DNA of 64,000 nt from CALAGB01 sp963713965 (GCA_963713965.1 OY970217.1:930001-994000); one strand, 5' to 3'. Positions 17,877-26,581 are shown, counted from the stretch's first letter. The notes: a model not told the origin generated them from the sequence alone. Made by a program: numbers and translations.

Positions 17877-18374
17877 TTACGCGCGCGACGCACGAACAAC
17901 CCCCAGACGGTCCAAAATGGCAATTCCGATGTAAAGCACGGGCACCATGGCGACGTTCAACAGCGCCGTCAAGAACGAAAGACGCACGGTGACGCCGAGT
18001 GAGTAGCTCGCACCAGTCGCGGACGAGACTACAGCGCCGACGATCTGGTGCACGATTGTGGCGGCGACGACCAGCACCATTGGGATGATGACGCCGCTGT
18101 GAAAGAGACGCCGTCGTGCCAATCCCCCGATGACGGCAACAGGCAGCAATGCCAGCGTGTTGGAACCGAGAGGGTCGAGCGCCAGGAGATCCAGCAAGAT
18201 ACCGACCGGCAGCGTCCAGATGACGCCTTCAGCCATACCACGCTCGGCGCTCCAGACCAGGATCAGTACCAGTACGACGTTTGGGCTGATACTGAGCAGG
18301 TTGATCGATGGGATCAACGCTGCCTGGGCGAGCGCCATGATCGCTATAACAAGTGCAAAAACGAGACGTGTCAC
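17877..18374 (-). CDS. mreD: Rod shape-determining membrane protein MreD
   Basis: A 165-residue polytopic protein of five or six hydrophobic helices. The SISPNVVLVLILVWSAERG start and GILLDLLALDPLGSNTLAL region match MreD. It is the membrane part of the elongasome linking MreC and PBP2. Located immediately before mrdA, but separated from mreBC by three other genes (murT, gatD and a phosphoesterase). Confidence 0.85.
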   Translation of the reverse strand: MTRLVFALVIAIMALAQAALIPSINLLSISPNVVLVLILVWSAERGMAEGVIWTLPVGILLDLLALDPLGSNTLALLPVAVIGGLARRRLFHSGVIIPMVLVVAATIVHQIVGAVVSSATGASYSLGVTVRLSFLTALLNVAMVPVLYIGIAILDRLGVVRASRA

Positions 18375-18464
18375 CGGCTCCGTGTCGTCCCCATCCGGTT
18401 TAGCCGTGTCTCCGCGAAAATCGTATCACAGTCGATGTTATGTTGAACTCGAATCGGGTGCGGA

Positions 18465-19214
18465 TCAGATGTTGCGACGCCCCGTCCGAACCCCCTCAGC
18501 GACTTTTTCGTGGTTTGGCAAGCTCGAGTTCATCAGTCCGTTGTATGCGGCCTCGGTGTCGTAGGCGACGCGACGAAACTCGACGTCCCATCCGGCGCCA
18601 TCGTTGGCCATGACGGCATAGGCTGCTCGTGAATCACCGTCGAACGGCGCGCCGATACTGCCAACCGCGCAGAGCAATCGATCGTCGATCTCACGTCGGT
18701 ACTGAACGTGGATGTGCCCATAGCACACGGCTTGAGAATCGGCGTGATCAAGCATTTGGAGAGCGACATTCTCGTTGGAGTCTTCGAAGACCGTGACGTG
18801 CGCGCTCCAGGGAGTCGCGTGGCAGATCGTCAGAGTCTTCTTGTCAGGACCGTGAATATCGATGCGCAGCGGCCAACCGGCTAAATAGTCGATCTGTTCC
18901 GTCGAAAGCCGGTCGTTGGCCCAGCGATCAAGCACCTGAAGAGCGGGCGTGTGGCGCTGCGCATCGTCGGTCACCGACATTTCATACGACGAGCCCTTGG
19001 CCATCTCAACAAGGGCCTCGTCCGTGTTGCCGCGCACGGCCCGGTAACCGCGTTCGCGAATCCGATCGATGCACTCGGATGGGAACGCGCCATTGAAGGC
19101 GATGTCCCCGGCGTAAACGATCTCGTCGAATGGACCAGTCGCGTCCAGATCGGCCAACACGGCATCGAGCGCGTGAATATTTCCATGGACGTCTGAGATG
19201 ATGGCGATCCGCAT
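18465..19214 (-). CDS. Metallophosphoesterase (YfcE/DUF2437-like phosphodiesterase family)
   Basis: A 249-residue calcineurin-like phosphoesterase. The metal-binding motifs are complete: SDVHGN near the N-terminus, YAGDIAF (GD), RGNTDE (GN-E variant), and the C-terminal CYGHIHVQY (GH-x-H). The start ATG is preceded by GGAGGGG. It is unrelated in sequence to wall enzymes, but it lies in the mre-gatD-mreD run and is probably co-transcribed. The substrate cannot be told from sequence; candidates are cyclic nucleotides, phospholipid heads or nucleotide sugars. Confidence 0.82.
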   Translation of the reverse strand: MRIAIISDVHGNIHALDAVLADLDATGPFDEIVYAGDIAFNGAFPSECIDRIRERGYRAVRGNTDEALVEMAKGSSYEMSVTDDAQRHTPALQVLDRWANDRLSTEQIDYLAGWPLRIDIHGPDKKTLTICHATPWSAHVTVFEDSNENVALQMLDHADSQAVCYGHIHVQYRREIDDRLLCAVGSIGAPFDGDSRAAYAVMANDGAGWDVEFRRVAYDTEAAYNGLMNSSLPNHEKVAEGVRTGRRNI

Positions 19215-19256
19215 CGAATTCCCCTCCAACATGCAAACTAAGGACGATGACCAACC

Positions 19257-19985
19257 CTAGCGTTGAACCATCGCCCGCTTCACGGCCGACGAATGCGCGG
19301 CCGATTCGAGCGTGTCGTCCAATGTCTCCAATTCGTCGACACCATAACGTCTCTGCAGCGCCGCACGTATGAGGTAATCGGATACGACCGGGTTCTTTGG
19401 AAGCAAGGCTCCGTGCATGTAGCAGCCGATGGCGTTTTTGTAGTGGCAGCCCTCATATCCGTCAGTGCCATTGTTTCCGTGACCAATCCGAACCCGCCCG
19501 AGTGGGTGAGCCGTCGGGCCAAGGTGCGTCAAGCCACTGTGGTTCTCAAATCCGACCAGTTCGCCGAACTCTTCCGAATTAATCACCACGTTGCCGATAA
19601 AGCGCTCATGTCCGGCAACGCTCCAGGCATCGAAGAGGCTGATTCCAGGCAACTCGTCCCCGTCATGTGGTCGGTAATACTTCCCGAGGAGCTGATATCC
19701 GCCGCACACCGAAAGGAGAGGCGCTCCGTCTTCAATTTCGGCCTTGAGAACGTCTCCTTTGGTTCCTTGAATGTCCGCGGAGACGTTGATCTGTTCGCGA
19801 TCCTGTCCGCCGCCCCAGAAGAAGATGTCGTATTTACTGGGCTCGAGCGAATCGCCGGTTCCCGAGTGTACGATCTCGGCATCAATGCCGCGCCACTTGC
19901 AGCGCTGCGCCAACGCCAGCACATTACCGCGGTCGCCGTAGATATTCATGGCGTTGCCATATAGCCAGCAGATGGTGATTTTCAC
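19257..19985 (-). CDS. gatD: Lipid II isoglutaminyl synthase, glutaminase subunit GatD
   Basis: A 242-residue class I glutamine amidotransferase of the CobB/CobQ type. It begins MKITICWLYGNAMNIYGDRGN, a typical GatD start, from a GTG with GGAG seven bases upstream. The nucleophile is the Cys in LLSVCGGYQLLG and the catalytic His is in GCYMHGALLPKNP. GatD supplies ammonia to MurT, which amidates the alpha-carboxyl of D-Glu in lipid II. It lies 28 bp after murT, the usual pairing. Confidence 0.9.
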   Translation of the reverse strand: MKITICWLYGNAMNIYGDRGNVLALAQRCKWRGIDAEIVHSGTGDSLEPSKYDIFFWGGGQDREQINVSADIQGTKGDVLKAEIEDGAPLLSVCGGYQLLGKYYRPHDGDELPGISLFDAWSVAGHERFIGNVVINSEEFGELVGFENHSGLTHLGPTAHPLGRVRIGHGNNGTDGYEGCHYKNAIGCYMHGALLPKNPVVSDYLIRAALQRRYGVDELETLDDTLESAAHSSAVKRAMVQR

Positions 19986-20013
19986 TCCTCGGCTCCATCG
20001 TTGTTCGCGCGCA

Positions 20014-21420
20014 CTATTGCTGCCAGAAGGAGGTGACGGCGCCTCGATGGGCAAGGATGTCGCGGAGCTCGAGCATCGCCGTATACGTCGGAAGAATATA
20101 CCCCGTTTCGCCCTCAGGGATTGCGTCGACGAACTCGTCGAGCGCCGAATTCAGCTGCCCAAGCGGGTGAATGCGCTCTGTAGACACGCCTGCATATTTC
20201 AATCGCGTGGCCATGTCCAGGCCACGCAGCCCACTGGTGAATAACGCGGTACAGCCGCTGGCGAGCTGCTCGACGTTGACGTCCCAGAGCCAGGAAACGT
20301 CGCGGCCATCCGCGTCCAGATCGTTGATCACGATCATCGTCGGCTCATTCTGCCCGGCGGTCGCCAGCATGCGCAGGACCTCATCGAACCCAACTGGATT
20401 CTTGACCAGGACGATCACCAGGTCACGATCGCGGTAGCGCAGGCGCTCGATGCGGCCGAACGCCGAGCGGAAGCCGGCAAGCGAGCCGGCGATGAGATGC
20501 GGCGCGATGCCTACGGCCATGGCGGCGCTCGCCGCAGCCAGCGCGTTGTAGGCGTTATAGAGACCCGGAATGGCGACACGCAAGCCCAGCGATTGCTCGA
20601 GACCGGTGAGGTGAAACGAGACGGCATCCAATGCATGCAGCTCTAGATCGCTGGCAGCGAAATCCAGTTCCGGTCGTCGGAAGCCGCAATGCTCGCAGAC
20701 GTAATTGCCCAGATGGGACAGGAAGAGCTGCTCGTAGGTGAGGGGGGAACCGCAGCGCCGGCAAATCGCAGAATCGACTGCGTGCGGCAACGCTTCTAGC
20801 GCGTATTTGGTCTCGGTGAGTCCGAAGATGAGCCGCCGCCCACGCACGCCGTCGGTGATCGCCGCCAGGGCAGGATCGTCGCCGTTCACAACCATCATCT
20901 GATCATCACGTAACTGCTCGAATACCCGACGCCAGTGATTCGCGACCGTATCCAGCTCTCCGTAACGATCGAGCTGATCGCGAAACAAATTGAGCAGCAA
21001 GATCAGGCGTGGATTCGAGCGGCGAACCACGTCCGGAAAGGCTGCTTCGTCCGTCTCGATGACCGCCACATCCCCACGCGGCTCGCCGGACCAGCTGCTC
21101 TGCGCAGCGAACGCGGCAGTGATGCCACGGACTAGATTCGAGCCGGTTCGGTTGTGAATGACCCGAAGGTCGGCGGATTGCAGAATGTCAGCGAGCATGC
21201 GTGACGTGGTTGTTTTGCCGTTTGTTCCGGCGACGACGATACATCCACCGCGAACCTTTCGAGCCAGCTTATCCAGAACGTGGGAGTCGATGGTGTTGGC
21301 GATCACACCCGGAGCAGCGGTTCCGCCACCGCGACCGAGCAACCGGATGGCACTCGCGCTTAGCTTGCCGGCCGCGACGCTCGCCGCTAGTCGCACGTCA
21401 AGTCGATTGCCGTCGGTCAC
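20014..21420 (-). CDS. murT: Lipid II isoglutaminyl synthase, Mur ligase-like subunit MurT
   Basis: A 468-residue Mur ligase homologue. The ATP P-loop is VAGTNGKTTTSRM near residue 63. An inserted zinc ribbon reads CRRCGSPL...CEHCG, characteristic of MurT rather than MurE/MurC, and a C-terminal DUF1727 domain follows (NDLDADGRDVSWLWDVN). It activates the D-Glu carboxylate of lipid II for amidation. The GTG start overlaps the mreC stop as GTGA, so it is coupled to the mre operon. Confidence 0.92.
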   Translation of the reverse strand: MTDGNRLDVRLAASVAAGKLSASAIRLLGRGGGTAAPGVIANTIDSHVLDKLARKVRGGCIVVAGTNGKTTTSRMLADILQSADLRVIHNRTGSNLVRGITAAFAAQSSWSGEPRGDVAVIETDEAAFPDVVRRSNPRLILLLNLFRDQLDRYGELDTVANHWRRVFEQLRDDQMMVVNGDDPALAAITDGVRGRRLIFGLTETKYALEALPHAVDSAICRRCGSPLTYEQLFLSHLGNYVCEHCGFRRPELDFAASDLELHALDAVSFHLTGLEQSLGLRVAIPGLYNAYNALAAASAAMAVGIAPHLIAGSLAGFRSAFGRIERLRYRDRDLVIVLVKNPVGFDEVLRMLATAGQNEPTMIVINDLDADGRDVSWLWDVNVEQLASGCTALFTSGLRGLDMATRLKYAGVSTERIHPLGQLNSALDEFVDAIPEGETGYILPTYTAMLELRDILAHRGAVTSFWQQ

Positions 21421-22238
21421 GGCTGCGATCCGTCCGACAGAATCACCATGACGGTTTGCAGAGCGTTGAAATCGGTCAATGGCGCGACGTCGACGTTGAG
21501 CTCGTCCGACTGCACGTTGCGGTGGATGCCGCTGACCTTACCGACCACCAGTCCTTGGGGAACACGAGCCGTCCGACCGGAAGTTACGACCACGTCCCCT
21601 TGGTTGACCGTCGTTGTTGGATCCAGATACTTCAATTGCATCTGGCCGCCGGCCTGCCACTCGCCAAACAGAACGCCATTGGCGTTGTTGGATAGCAGCA
21701 TCGCGCCAACCTGCGACGAGGAATCGGTGGCGAGCGTTATCCGTGCTTGGTCCGGGCTGACTTCGGTAACCTGACCGATAAAGAAGTCCGGACTAATCAC
21801 CGCCATGCCGACTTCAACCCCGTCGTTCGATCCGCGATTCACCACCATGATGCGCGCGGTTCCGTTCGGATCCCGTCCCACCACGCTGGAAGTCAACACG
21901 GTAAGCCCGGGGTTCGATTTTTTGAAATCGAGTTGCTTCTGAAGTTCGTTGACCTGCGACTGAAGATCCTTCAATCGCGCGTTCTCTGCCAGCAGCTTGT
22001 CCCGCTCCGCGGTCACTTGTTCGAGCTGTTGCTCGGTCGCGGACGGTGATCCGTGCCCGAGGCCGCGAATCGATCGTCCCGCCTTACTGAATGCCGTTTC
22101 AAACGGGCGTATGAGCGCTTCAGCTGGTGAGCGCGCCGCGTCCAGACGATGCTGCTGATCCAACGCGATGAGACTGACGGAAGTAATGAGGAAGATCGCG
22201 ATCAGGATGATCGTCTGTCTGGTGGTCAGGGAAATCAC
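21417..22238 (-). CDS. mreC: Rod shape-determining protein MreC
   Basis: A 273-residue periplasm/exterior-facing scaffold: an N-terminal membrane helix (residues about 9-27), a coiled coil at about residues 66-107 rich in Glu/Leu heptads (TEQQLEQVTAERDKL), and two beta domains with VVGRDPN and the GMAVISPDFFIGQV segment. MreC organises PBP2 and MreD. It overlaps murT by 4 bp and follows mreB after about 43 bp. Confidence 0.9.
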   Translation of the reverse strand: MISLTTRQTIILIAIFLITSVSLIALDQQHRLDAARSPAEALIRPFETAFSKAGRSIRGLGHGSPSATEQQLEQVTAERDKLLAENARLKDLQSQVNELQKQLDFKKSNPGLTVLTSSVVGRDPNGTARIMVVNRGSNDGVEVGMAVISPDFFIGQVTEVSPDQARITLATDSSSQVGAMLLSNNANGVLFGEWQAGGQMQLKYLDPTTTVNQGDVVVTSGRTARVPQGLVVGKVSGIHRNVQSDELNVDVAPLTDFNALQTVMVILSDGSQP

Positions 22239-22281
22239 ATGCGGTATCCACGTCGCCGGTCACTCATCAGCGGACCGGGAC

Positions 22282-23343
22282 CTAATTCGCCGACCGGCGA
22301 ATCTCTTGCCCTCCGGCAAGGGCGCGTTGATAGAGATGAAGTGCTTCGGCCACCCGGCCCGTACCGCGCGCGACGCACGTCAACGGATCGTCAGCTCGGT
22401 AGACCGGCATGCGAAGCTCTGATTGTAGTCGTTTGTCGAGGCCCAGGAGCAGCGCGCCACCACCGGCGAGCGTGATTCCTCGCTCCATGATATCTGCCAC
22501 GAGCTCGGGCGGCGTCTCCTCGACGCACATCTTCACCAGGTCGACGATGGTGTTGACCGGTCCGGAAACGGCGTCGCGGATCTCCACGCTGCTCACTTCG
22601 ACGAACTTGGGCAATCCAGTCAGCAGATCACGGCCACGCAGCGTCACCGTCCGCTCTTCTTCCAGCGGATACGCGGATCCGGCGGCGATCTTGGCGTTTT
22701 CGGCGGATCGCTCACCGATGACCAAATTGTGATCACGCCGAGCGTACTGGATGATGGCGTCGTCGATCTCGTCCCCCGCGACGCGAATCGAATGGTTCAC
22801 TACGATGCCACCGAGCGAGATTACCGCGACTTCCGTCGTGCCGCCGCCGATGTCCACGATCATGCTGCCAACCGCTTCGTTGATCGGCAGACCGGCGCCG
22901 ATAGCCGCGGCCATTGGCTCTTCGATCGTGTAAGCCTCACGGGCGCCCGCAATCAGCGCGGCGTCCTTGGCGGCTCGCTTTTCGACTTCCGTCACGCCAC
23001 TGGGAATGCCGATCACGACGCGGGGATGCGGTGCCATGATGCGTTGCACGTGAACTTTCTGAATGAAATAGCGCAGCATCATCTCGACAGTGTCGAAGTC
23101 GGCGATGACGCCATCTTTGAGCGGGCGAACGGCAACGATAGTTCCGGGCGTTTTGCCAACCATCGCCTTGGCTTCCACTCCGACGGCCAACGCGCGCTTC
23201 GTTCGGTGTTCGACAGCCACAACAGACGGCTCAGAGATGACGATCCCTTTGCCTCTGACATAGACGAGCGTGTTCGCCGTCCCGAGGTCAATTCCCAGAT
23301 CGCGACTGAAGAGGCCGAATAGAGCGCTCAGCGGTCTGATCAT
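22282..23343 (-). CDS. mreB: Rod shape-determining actin homologue MreB
   Basis: A 353-residue bacterial actin. Nucleotide-binding segments are intact: phosphate-1 DLGIDLGTANTLVYVRGKG, phosphate-2 MIVDIGGGTTEVAVISLGG, and adenosine motif GGGALLLGLDK. MreB filaments position the elongation machinery, implying a rod or elongated cell at some stage. The start MIRPLSALFG is chosen because it gives normal family length; six codons upstream an alternative non-ATG start exists. It is first in the leftward wall operon, with an extended -10 promoter about 105 bp upstream. Confidence 0.93.
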   Translation of the reverse strand: MIRPLSALFGLFSRDLGIDLGTANTLVYVRGKGIVISEPSVVAVEHRTKRALAVGVEAKAMVGKTPGTIVAVRPLKDGVIADFDTVEMMLRYFIQKVHVQRIMAPHPRVVIGIPSGVTEVEKRAAKDAALIAGAREAYTIEEPMAAAIGAGLPINEAVGSMIVDIGGGTTEVAVISLGGIVVNHSIRVAGDEIDDAIIQYARRDHNLVIGERSAENAKIAAGSAYPLEEERTVTLRGRDLLTGLPKFVEVSSVEIRDAVSGPVNTIVDLVKMCVEETPPELVADIMERGITLAGGGALLLGLDKRLQSELRMPVYRADDPLTCVARGTGRVAEALHLYQRALAGGQEIRRSAN

Positions 23344-23726
23344 GCCGGATGGAGCCCCCAACCCATCGAAATGTGTGTGCGACGCGCAAGTCCGGCGAGT
23401 ACCTTCGTGACTGTTGTCCTTACAACTCCGGACGTTGAAGTCGCCGGATTATACCATGCTCCAATCGCGGTTTTCGGAGGAACTGAGTCCGGTCACTTGA
23501 CCGTAACTCGTACTGCCTCCCACTCTTCATCGCATGCATGACTTTCACCTCTCCGCCGCCATGGGATATACTGGCGCATCCGCGATCGCCTGTTTGAACA
23601 TCACCCGACGATATGGACACCGCGATGGGGCGGACGTCCGAATCCGATCCCGTGAGCACAGTGCCACGGGAGTGCGTCAGTCTGGACTGCTGAGGTCGGC
23701 CAGTGAGGTCGACGAGCGAGGACCGA
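23344..23726. other. Divergent intergenic region, mreB / diacylglycerol kinase-like
   Basis: This 383-bp gap contains the leftward extended -10 promoter listed separately. Nothing else was recognised: no convincing rightward promoter, RNA gene or protein-coding frame. Confidence 0.4.
23448..23456 (-). promoter_or_regulatory. Extended -10 promoter for the mre-min operon
   Basis: The minus strand reads TGGTATAAT, an exact TGn-TATAAT extended -10. The -35 position (CGAAAA at 17 bp) is poor, as is common with extended -10 promoters. It would start a leader of about 100 nt before mreB. Confidence 0.5.
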
Positions 23727-24701
23727 ATGGACCACGAATGGCACGCGATCGTCAACCCGGTTGCCGGCGGCGGACGCACGCGAAAGATCTGGCCCAACAT
23801 CGCCGAGCGCATGCGCAACCGCGGCTTCCGACTCCACCTCCACGAGACGTCGGAGATCGGTGACGCGACCGAAATCGCGCGTCGCATCGTCGCCGAGGGA
23901 ATCAGGGAGATCGTGGTCGTCGGCGGCGACGGCACGCTTAACGAGGTCGTCAACGGCATCGTAGAGAAGGACGCCGTCTCGACCGCCGATGTCGTGCTCT
24001 CTCTCATTCCGTGCGGAACCGGTCGCGATTTCGCTCGAACCCTCGGCATTCAGGGACCGGAACACGCGGTCGACGTCATCGCCGACGGATCGGTGCGCTC
24101 GGTCGACATCGGCTCGATTTCGTACTTGAACGATGGTAACGAGACGCAGCGCTTCTTCGTGAACGTGGCTGACGTCGGCCTGGGTGCCGAGACCGCCGCC
24201 TGGATGAATCACTCTTCGAAGCGATTGGGCGGCTTTCTCGGGTATCTGGTGGCGGCAATGCGAACGATTCTGGTCTTCAGCGGTCGTGATACACGTGTGA
24301 CGATCGACGGCAGAGTGGTACATGACGGCTCGGCCGACATGGTTGTGCTCGCCAATGGACGATTCTTCGCCGGAGGAATGCGCATCGCACCAACCGCATC
24401 GATCTGCGATGGCAAGTTTGACGTCTTCGTTCTGGACGACGTGGCCAAATACACGTTGCTGCTGTCGCTATTGCCAAAGGTTTATCGCGGCAAGCACGTG
24501 GGGCATCCGGCAGTGCACCACTACCAGGGGACCAACGTGGAGATCCATTCGCCGGACGCGCTTCCCTTTGAGGTGGATGGCGAGCAGCCTGGTTCGACCG
24601 ACATTTTCGCCACGGTTCGAAGTGGGTCGCTCAAAGTGCGGGCGCCGGTCCCGGCGAACGCGAGCGAGGAGTCAAGATTTGACCAGCGCTTAACAGTCTG
24701 A
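23727..24701 (+). CDS. Diacylglycerol kinase / YegS-like lipid kinase family protein
   Basis: A 324-residue DAGK-catalytic-domain protein. It has NPVAGGGRTRKIW at the start, the nucleotide-binding VVGGDGTLNEVVNGI, and PCGTGRDFARTLGI. Members phosphorylate diacylglycerol, sphingosine or undecaprenol; the substrate is not deducible. The ATG has GAGG five bases upstream. Its last codons and TGA stop lie inside the 14-bp att repeat, so integration of the downstream element left the coding sequence intact. It is a protein gene used as attB, not a tRNA. Confidence 0.9.
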   Translation: MDHEWHAIVNPVAGGGRTRKIWPNIAERMRNRGFRLHLHETSEIGDATEIARRIVAEGIREIVVVGGDGTLNEVVNGIVEKDAVSTADVVLSLIPCGTGRDFARTLGIQGPEHAVDVIADGSVRSVDIGSISYLNDGNETQRFFVNVADVGLGAETAAWMNHSSKRLGGFLGYLVAAMRTILVFSGRDTRVTIDGRVVHDGSADMVVLANGRFFAGGMRIAPTASICDGKFDVFVLDDVAKYTLLLSLLPKVYRGKHVGHPAVHHYQGTNVEIHSPDALPFEVDGEQPGSTDIFATVRSGSLKVRAPVPANASEESRFDQRLTV

Positions 24702-24704
24702 TAA
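24691..24704 (+). repeat. attL core, left direct repeat
   Basis: TAACAGTCTGATAA, identical to the copy at the right boundary. It contains the last codons and TGA stop of the lipid kinase gene (aca gtc tga). The exact crossover length beyond these 14 bp cannot be fixed because flanking bases differ (T before and A after here; C before and G after at the right end). Confidence 0.8.
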
Positions 24705-25031
24705 AGCCCGAGATGCGCTAGAGCAAGAATCGTTATTCCCAAGCGGAATCACGATCTGTCCGGAGCGAAAACGCGTTACTTATCCTCTCGTAAATCGGTT
24801 GGATCCACTCCAACCGATTTTTTGCGTCCAGCGCTCCTGTCTTACCTATCCAACTCAATAGCTACATCGAGGAATACAGCAATGTATGATCTGGCACGAC
24901 TAATCGTGACCTCGGCAGTCGCCGTTCGGTCGTTGGAACGGGAGGCAGTTCGTTTCAGTGCTGTTTTGTGTTGAACGCCCCAGTCAATTGCGTCGGAGTA
25001 CTTGAACGCTCCCGATCGAAAGGAAACGTCA
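24705..25031. other. Left-end non-coding stretch of the element
   Basis: About 330 bp between attL and the first cargo gene. It holds the strong terminator listed separately, and a 14-bp sequence TCCAGCGCTCCTGT (24827-24840) that recurs in the terminator after the first cargo gene. No coding frame here looks real. Confidence 0.4.
24792..24823 (+). terminator. Strong intrinsic terminator just inside attL
   Basis: A perfect 12-bp stem (AAATCGGTTGGA / TCCAACCGATTT) with a 5-base TCCAC loop, running into six T on the plus strand. It stops rightward transcription from the lipid kinase gene from entering the element, or insulates the element. Confidence 0.85.
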
Positions 25032-25529
25032 ATGGCAAAGACTCTCGTAAGGACAATCCCGCTGATCAAAATCGACCTAGCGACCATACCGGAATACGAT
25101 CCATCGGCTCCACCCAAGATCAAGGAGCCTGAAGATGGGGTTGCGTTCGTCGGAAACACAAAGTGGATGCGCGTTCCGAAGACGAACAAGTGGGAGCAGC
25201 TTCGCCGCGAGGTGTCACCGTTCCGCTACAACGTCTTCACGGATGGCACGGTCTCGATTGAACAGACGCATTCCGGAGCGCTCGCGCTTCATGACTATGC
25301 CGCAATCGCGAGTGGGCTGAAAGCGCTGATTGGTCGCCATGACGAGAAGATCATGAACCATCGGCGATATGAGATGGTTCTGAAGCTCAGGGGCCACCAT
25401 CTTGAAGGCAAACACAAGCAGATACTTGCAGCGACGTTGGCGTTGTACGACGAACGGAAACTGACCCCATCAAAAGTTGAAATTTGGAGGTGGGATGACC
25501 CCTATCCCGACTATCGCAATGTGAGCTAG
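25032..25529 (+). CDS. Hypothetical element cargo protein, 165 aa
   Basis: A good ATG with AAAGGAAA seven bases upstream begins a 165-residue soluble, basic protein. The N-terminal third is proline/isoleucine rich (KIDLATIPEYDPSAPPKIKEP); the rest has the alternating pattern of a small alpha/beta domain (RRYEMVLKLRGHHLEGKHKQILAATLALYDE). No catalytic motif or membrane segment was recognised and I do not know the family. A hairpin terminator follows closely, so it is probably a single-gene unit. Codon use and lower GC resemble the other left-end cargo genes. Confidence 0.65.
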   Translation: MAKTLVRTIPLIKIDLATIPEYDPSAPPKIKEPEDGVAFVGNTKWMRVPKTNKWEQLRREVSPFRYNVFTDGTVSIEQTHSGALALHDYAAIASGLKALIGRHDEKIMNHRRYEMVLKLRGHHLEGKHKQILAATLALYDERKLTPSKVEIWRWDDPYPDYRNVS

Positions 25530-25541
25530 CACTCGAACGCG

Positions 25542-25579
25542 GGAGCGCTTGGAGGGAGAATCCAGCGCTCCTGTTTCGT
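25542..25579 (+). terminator. Intrinsic terminator after the first cargo gene
   Basis: GGAGCGCTTGGA and TCCAGCGCTCC pair with one bulged base around a 7-base loop, followed by TGTTTCGTT, a moderate T-rich tail. Its right arm repeats 14 bp found 730 bp upstream beside attL. Confidence 0.6.
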
Positions 25580-25587
25580 TGTGCTCC

Positions 25588-25616
25588 GTGGCAAATTGGT
25601 GGCTCTCGCTGGCACG
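25588..25616 (+). repeat. Dispersed element motif, copy 1
   Basis: GTGGCAAATTGGTGGCTCTC followed by GCTGGCACG. The 20-mer contains two GTGGC half-sites 11 bp apart. It lies 59 bp before the next gene's start codon, and is followed by an inverted repeat GCGAAC-N12-GTTCGC overlapping a possible extended -10 (TGCTATGGT). Confidence 0.6.
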
Positions 25617-25674
25617 ATGCGAACGTATGTGCTATGGTTCGCACACTTCCTTCCGAGTTCGCAGGAGTGTCAGA

Positions 25675-26436
25675 ATGAACGTTGGCCAAGTCCAGCCCAA
25701 CGAATTATGGGCAGTCGAGCTGAATGGATGGAACGACGCCTTCGAAGCGGTCAAGCATCCACCCGCCTGGGGTTTCGTTCACGACGAAGATCGACACTAC
25801 CTTACGTCGTCGAAGTTCGACGGCATTGCCGACGCGACTATGGTTCGAGACACGGCACAAGGACTGATCAACAAGATCAACATCGCTGCTCGCCAGATGA
25901 ACGGACCTCACTTACACCTGACTGTCGGAGGAACAATATGCGTCCGCAAAGACGGGACCCTGTCGCACACACAATTCATCAAAGCATCAGCCATCCTGTC
26001 TACGGCGGCCGCCTACGGATCTACCGTTGCCGGTGGTATTCAAGGGTCGAAGCCGACAGCTCTAGCAGAGGTGCTTGCATTGAGTGAGGGGCCAGAAGTG
26101 AATCTGGCAGCTCGCTATCTAGCCTACCCGCCGGGCGATCCAAATTGGGCGTTCAACCTCTGGAAGTTCTATGACGTTCTGAAGCGGGAGGTCAAACCGT
26201 CCACCATGGAGGCAAAAGGTTGGACCAACCAGAATCAACTTTCGAGCTTTCGAAAGACCGTAAACGATGCGAACGTTAGCGGTGACGAGGCTCGGCATGG
26301 TGGCCAAACTCAGCGTCAAGATCCGGACCTAACGAGGCGGTCAGAGGCTGAGATGTTCGCGCGCGATCTCTTCGTGAAGTGGGTACGCGATAAGTACGAT
26401 CAGCAGAAATTCGCAAGCACTCAAGGGTCTGCTTGA
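25675..26436 (+). CDS. Hypothetical element cargo protein, 253 aa
   Basis: ATG preceded by AGGAGTG. The 253-residue protein is soluble and tryptophan-rich. The N-terminal half has WAVELNGWNDAF and a central TVGGTICVRKDGTL beta hairpin. The C-terminal half is helical with WAFNLWKFYDVLKREV and FRKTVNDANVSGDEARHGG; such a helix-plus-DEARHG pattern is seen in some phage and defence-associated proteins of unknown function, but I cannot name a family. It is bracketed by near-identical 20-bp direct repeats at 25588 and 26527. Function unknown. Confidence 0.7.
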   Translation: MNVGQVQPNELWAVELNGWNDAFEAVKHPPAWGFVHDEDRHYLTSSKFDGIADATMVRDTAQGLINKINIAARQMNGPHLHLTVGGTICVRKDGTLSHTQFIKASAILSTAAAYGSTVAGGIQGSKPTALAEVLALSEGPEVNLAARYLAYPPGDPNWAFNLWKFYDVLKREVKPSTMEAKGWTNQNQLSSFRKTVNDANVSGDEARHGGQTQRQDPDLTRRSEAEMFARDLFVKWVRDKYDQQKFASTQGSA

Positions 26437-26526
26437 TTCACGTCGGTTACCGAAACTGCCATCGAGAGCCGCTGAACGTCCACATCTTGGAGCGAGATAC
26501 AGCCATCCACCCTGTCGACACGTACG

Positions 26527-26555
26527 GTGGCAAATAGGTGGCTCTCCGTGCCAGC
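26527..26555 (+). repeat. Dispersed element motif, copy 2
   Basis: GTGGCAAATAGGTGGCTCTC (19 of 20 identical to copy 1) followed by CGTGCCAGC, the exact reverse complement of the 9 bases following copy 1. It lies between two convergent genes, so here it cannot be a simple upstream operator of either. Confidence 0.6.
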
Positions 26556-26581
26556 TAACCCTCTCGGTTGTCGCGAGGGCG

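Noticed and set aside
24691..24704. tRNA gene as integration target
   Set aside because: No tRNA fold or T-loop sequence found near either repeat; the target is the 3' end of a protein gene.
24842..25189. Leftward 115-codon frame at the left end of the element
   Set aside because: It overlaps the 165-residue gene that has a good ribosome site; no family or ribosome site of its own.
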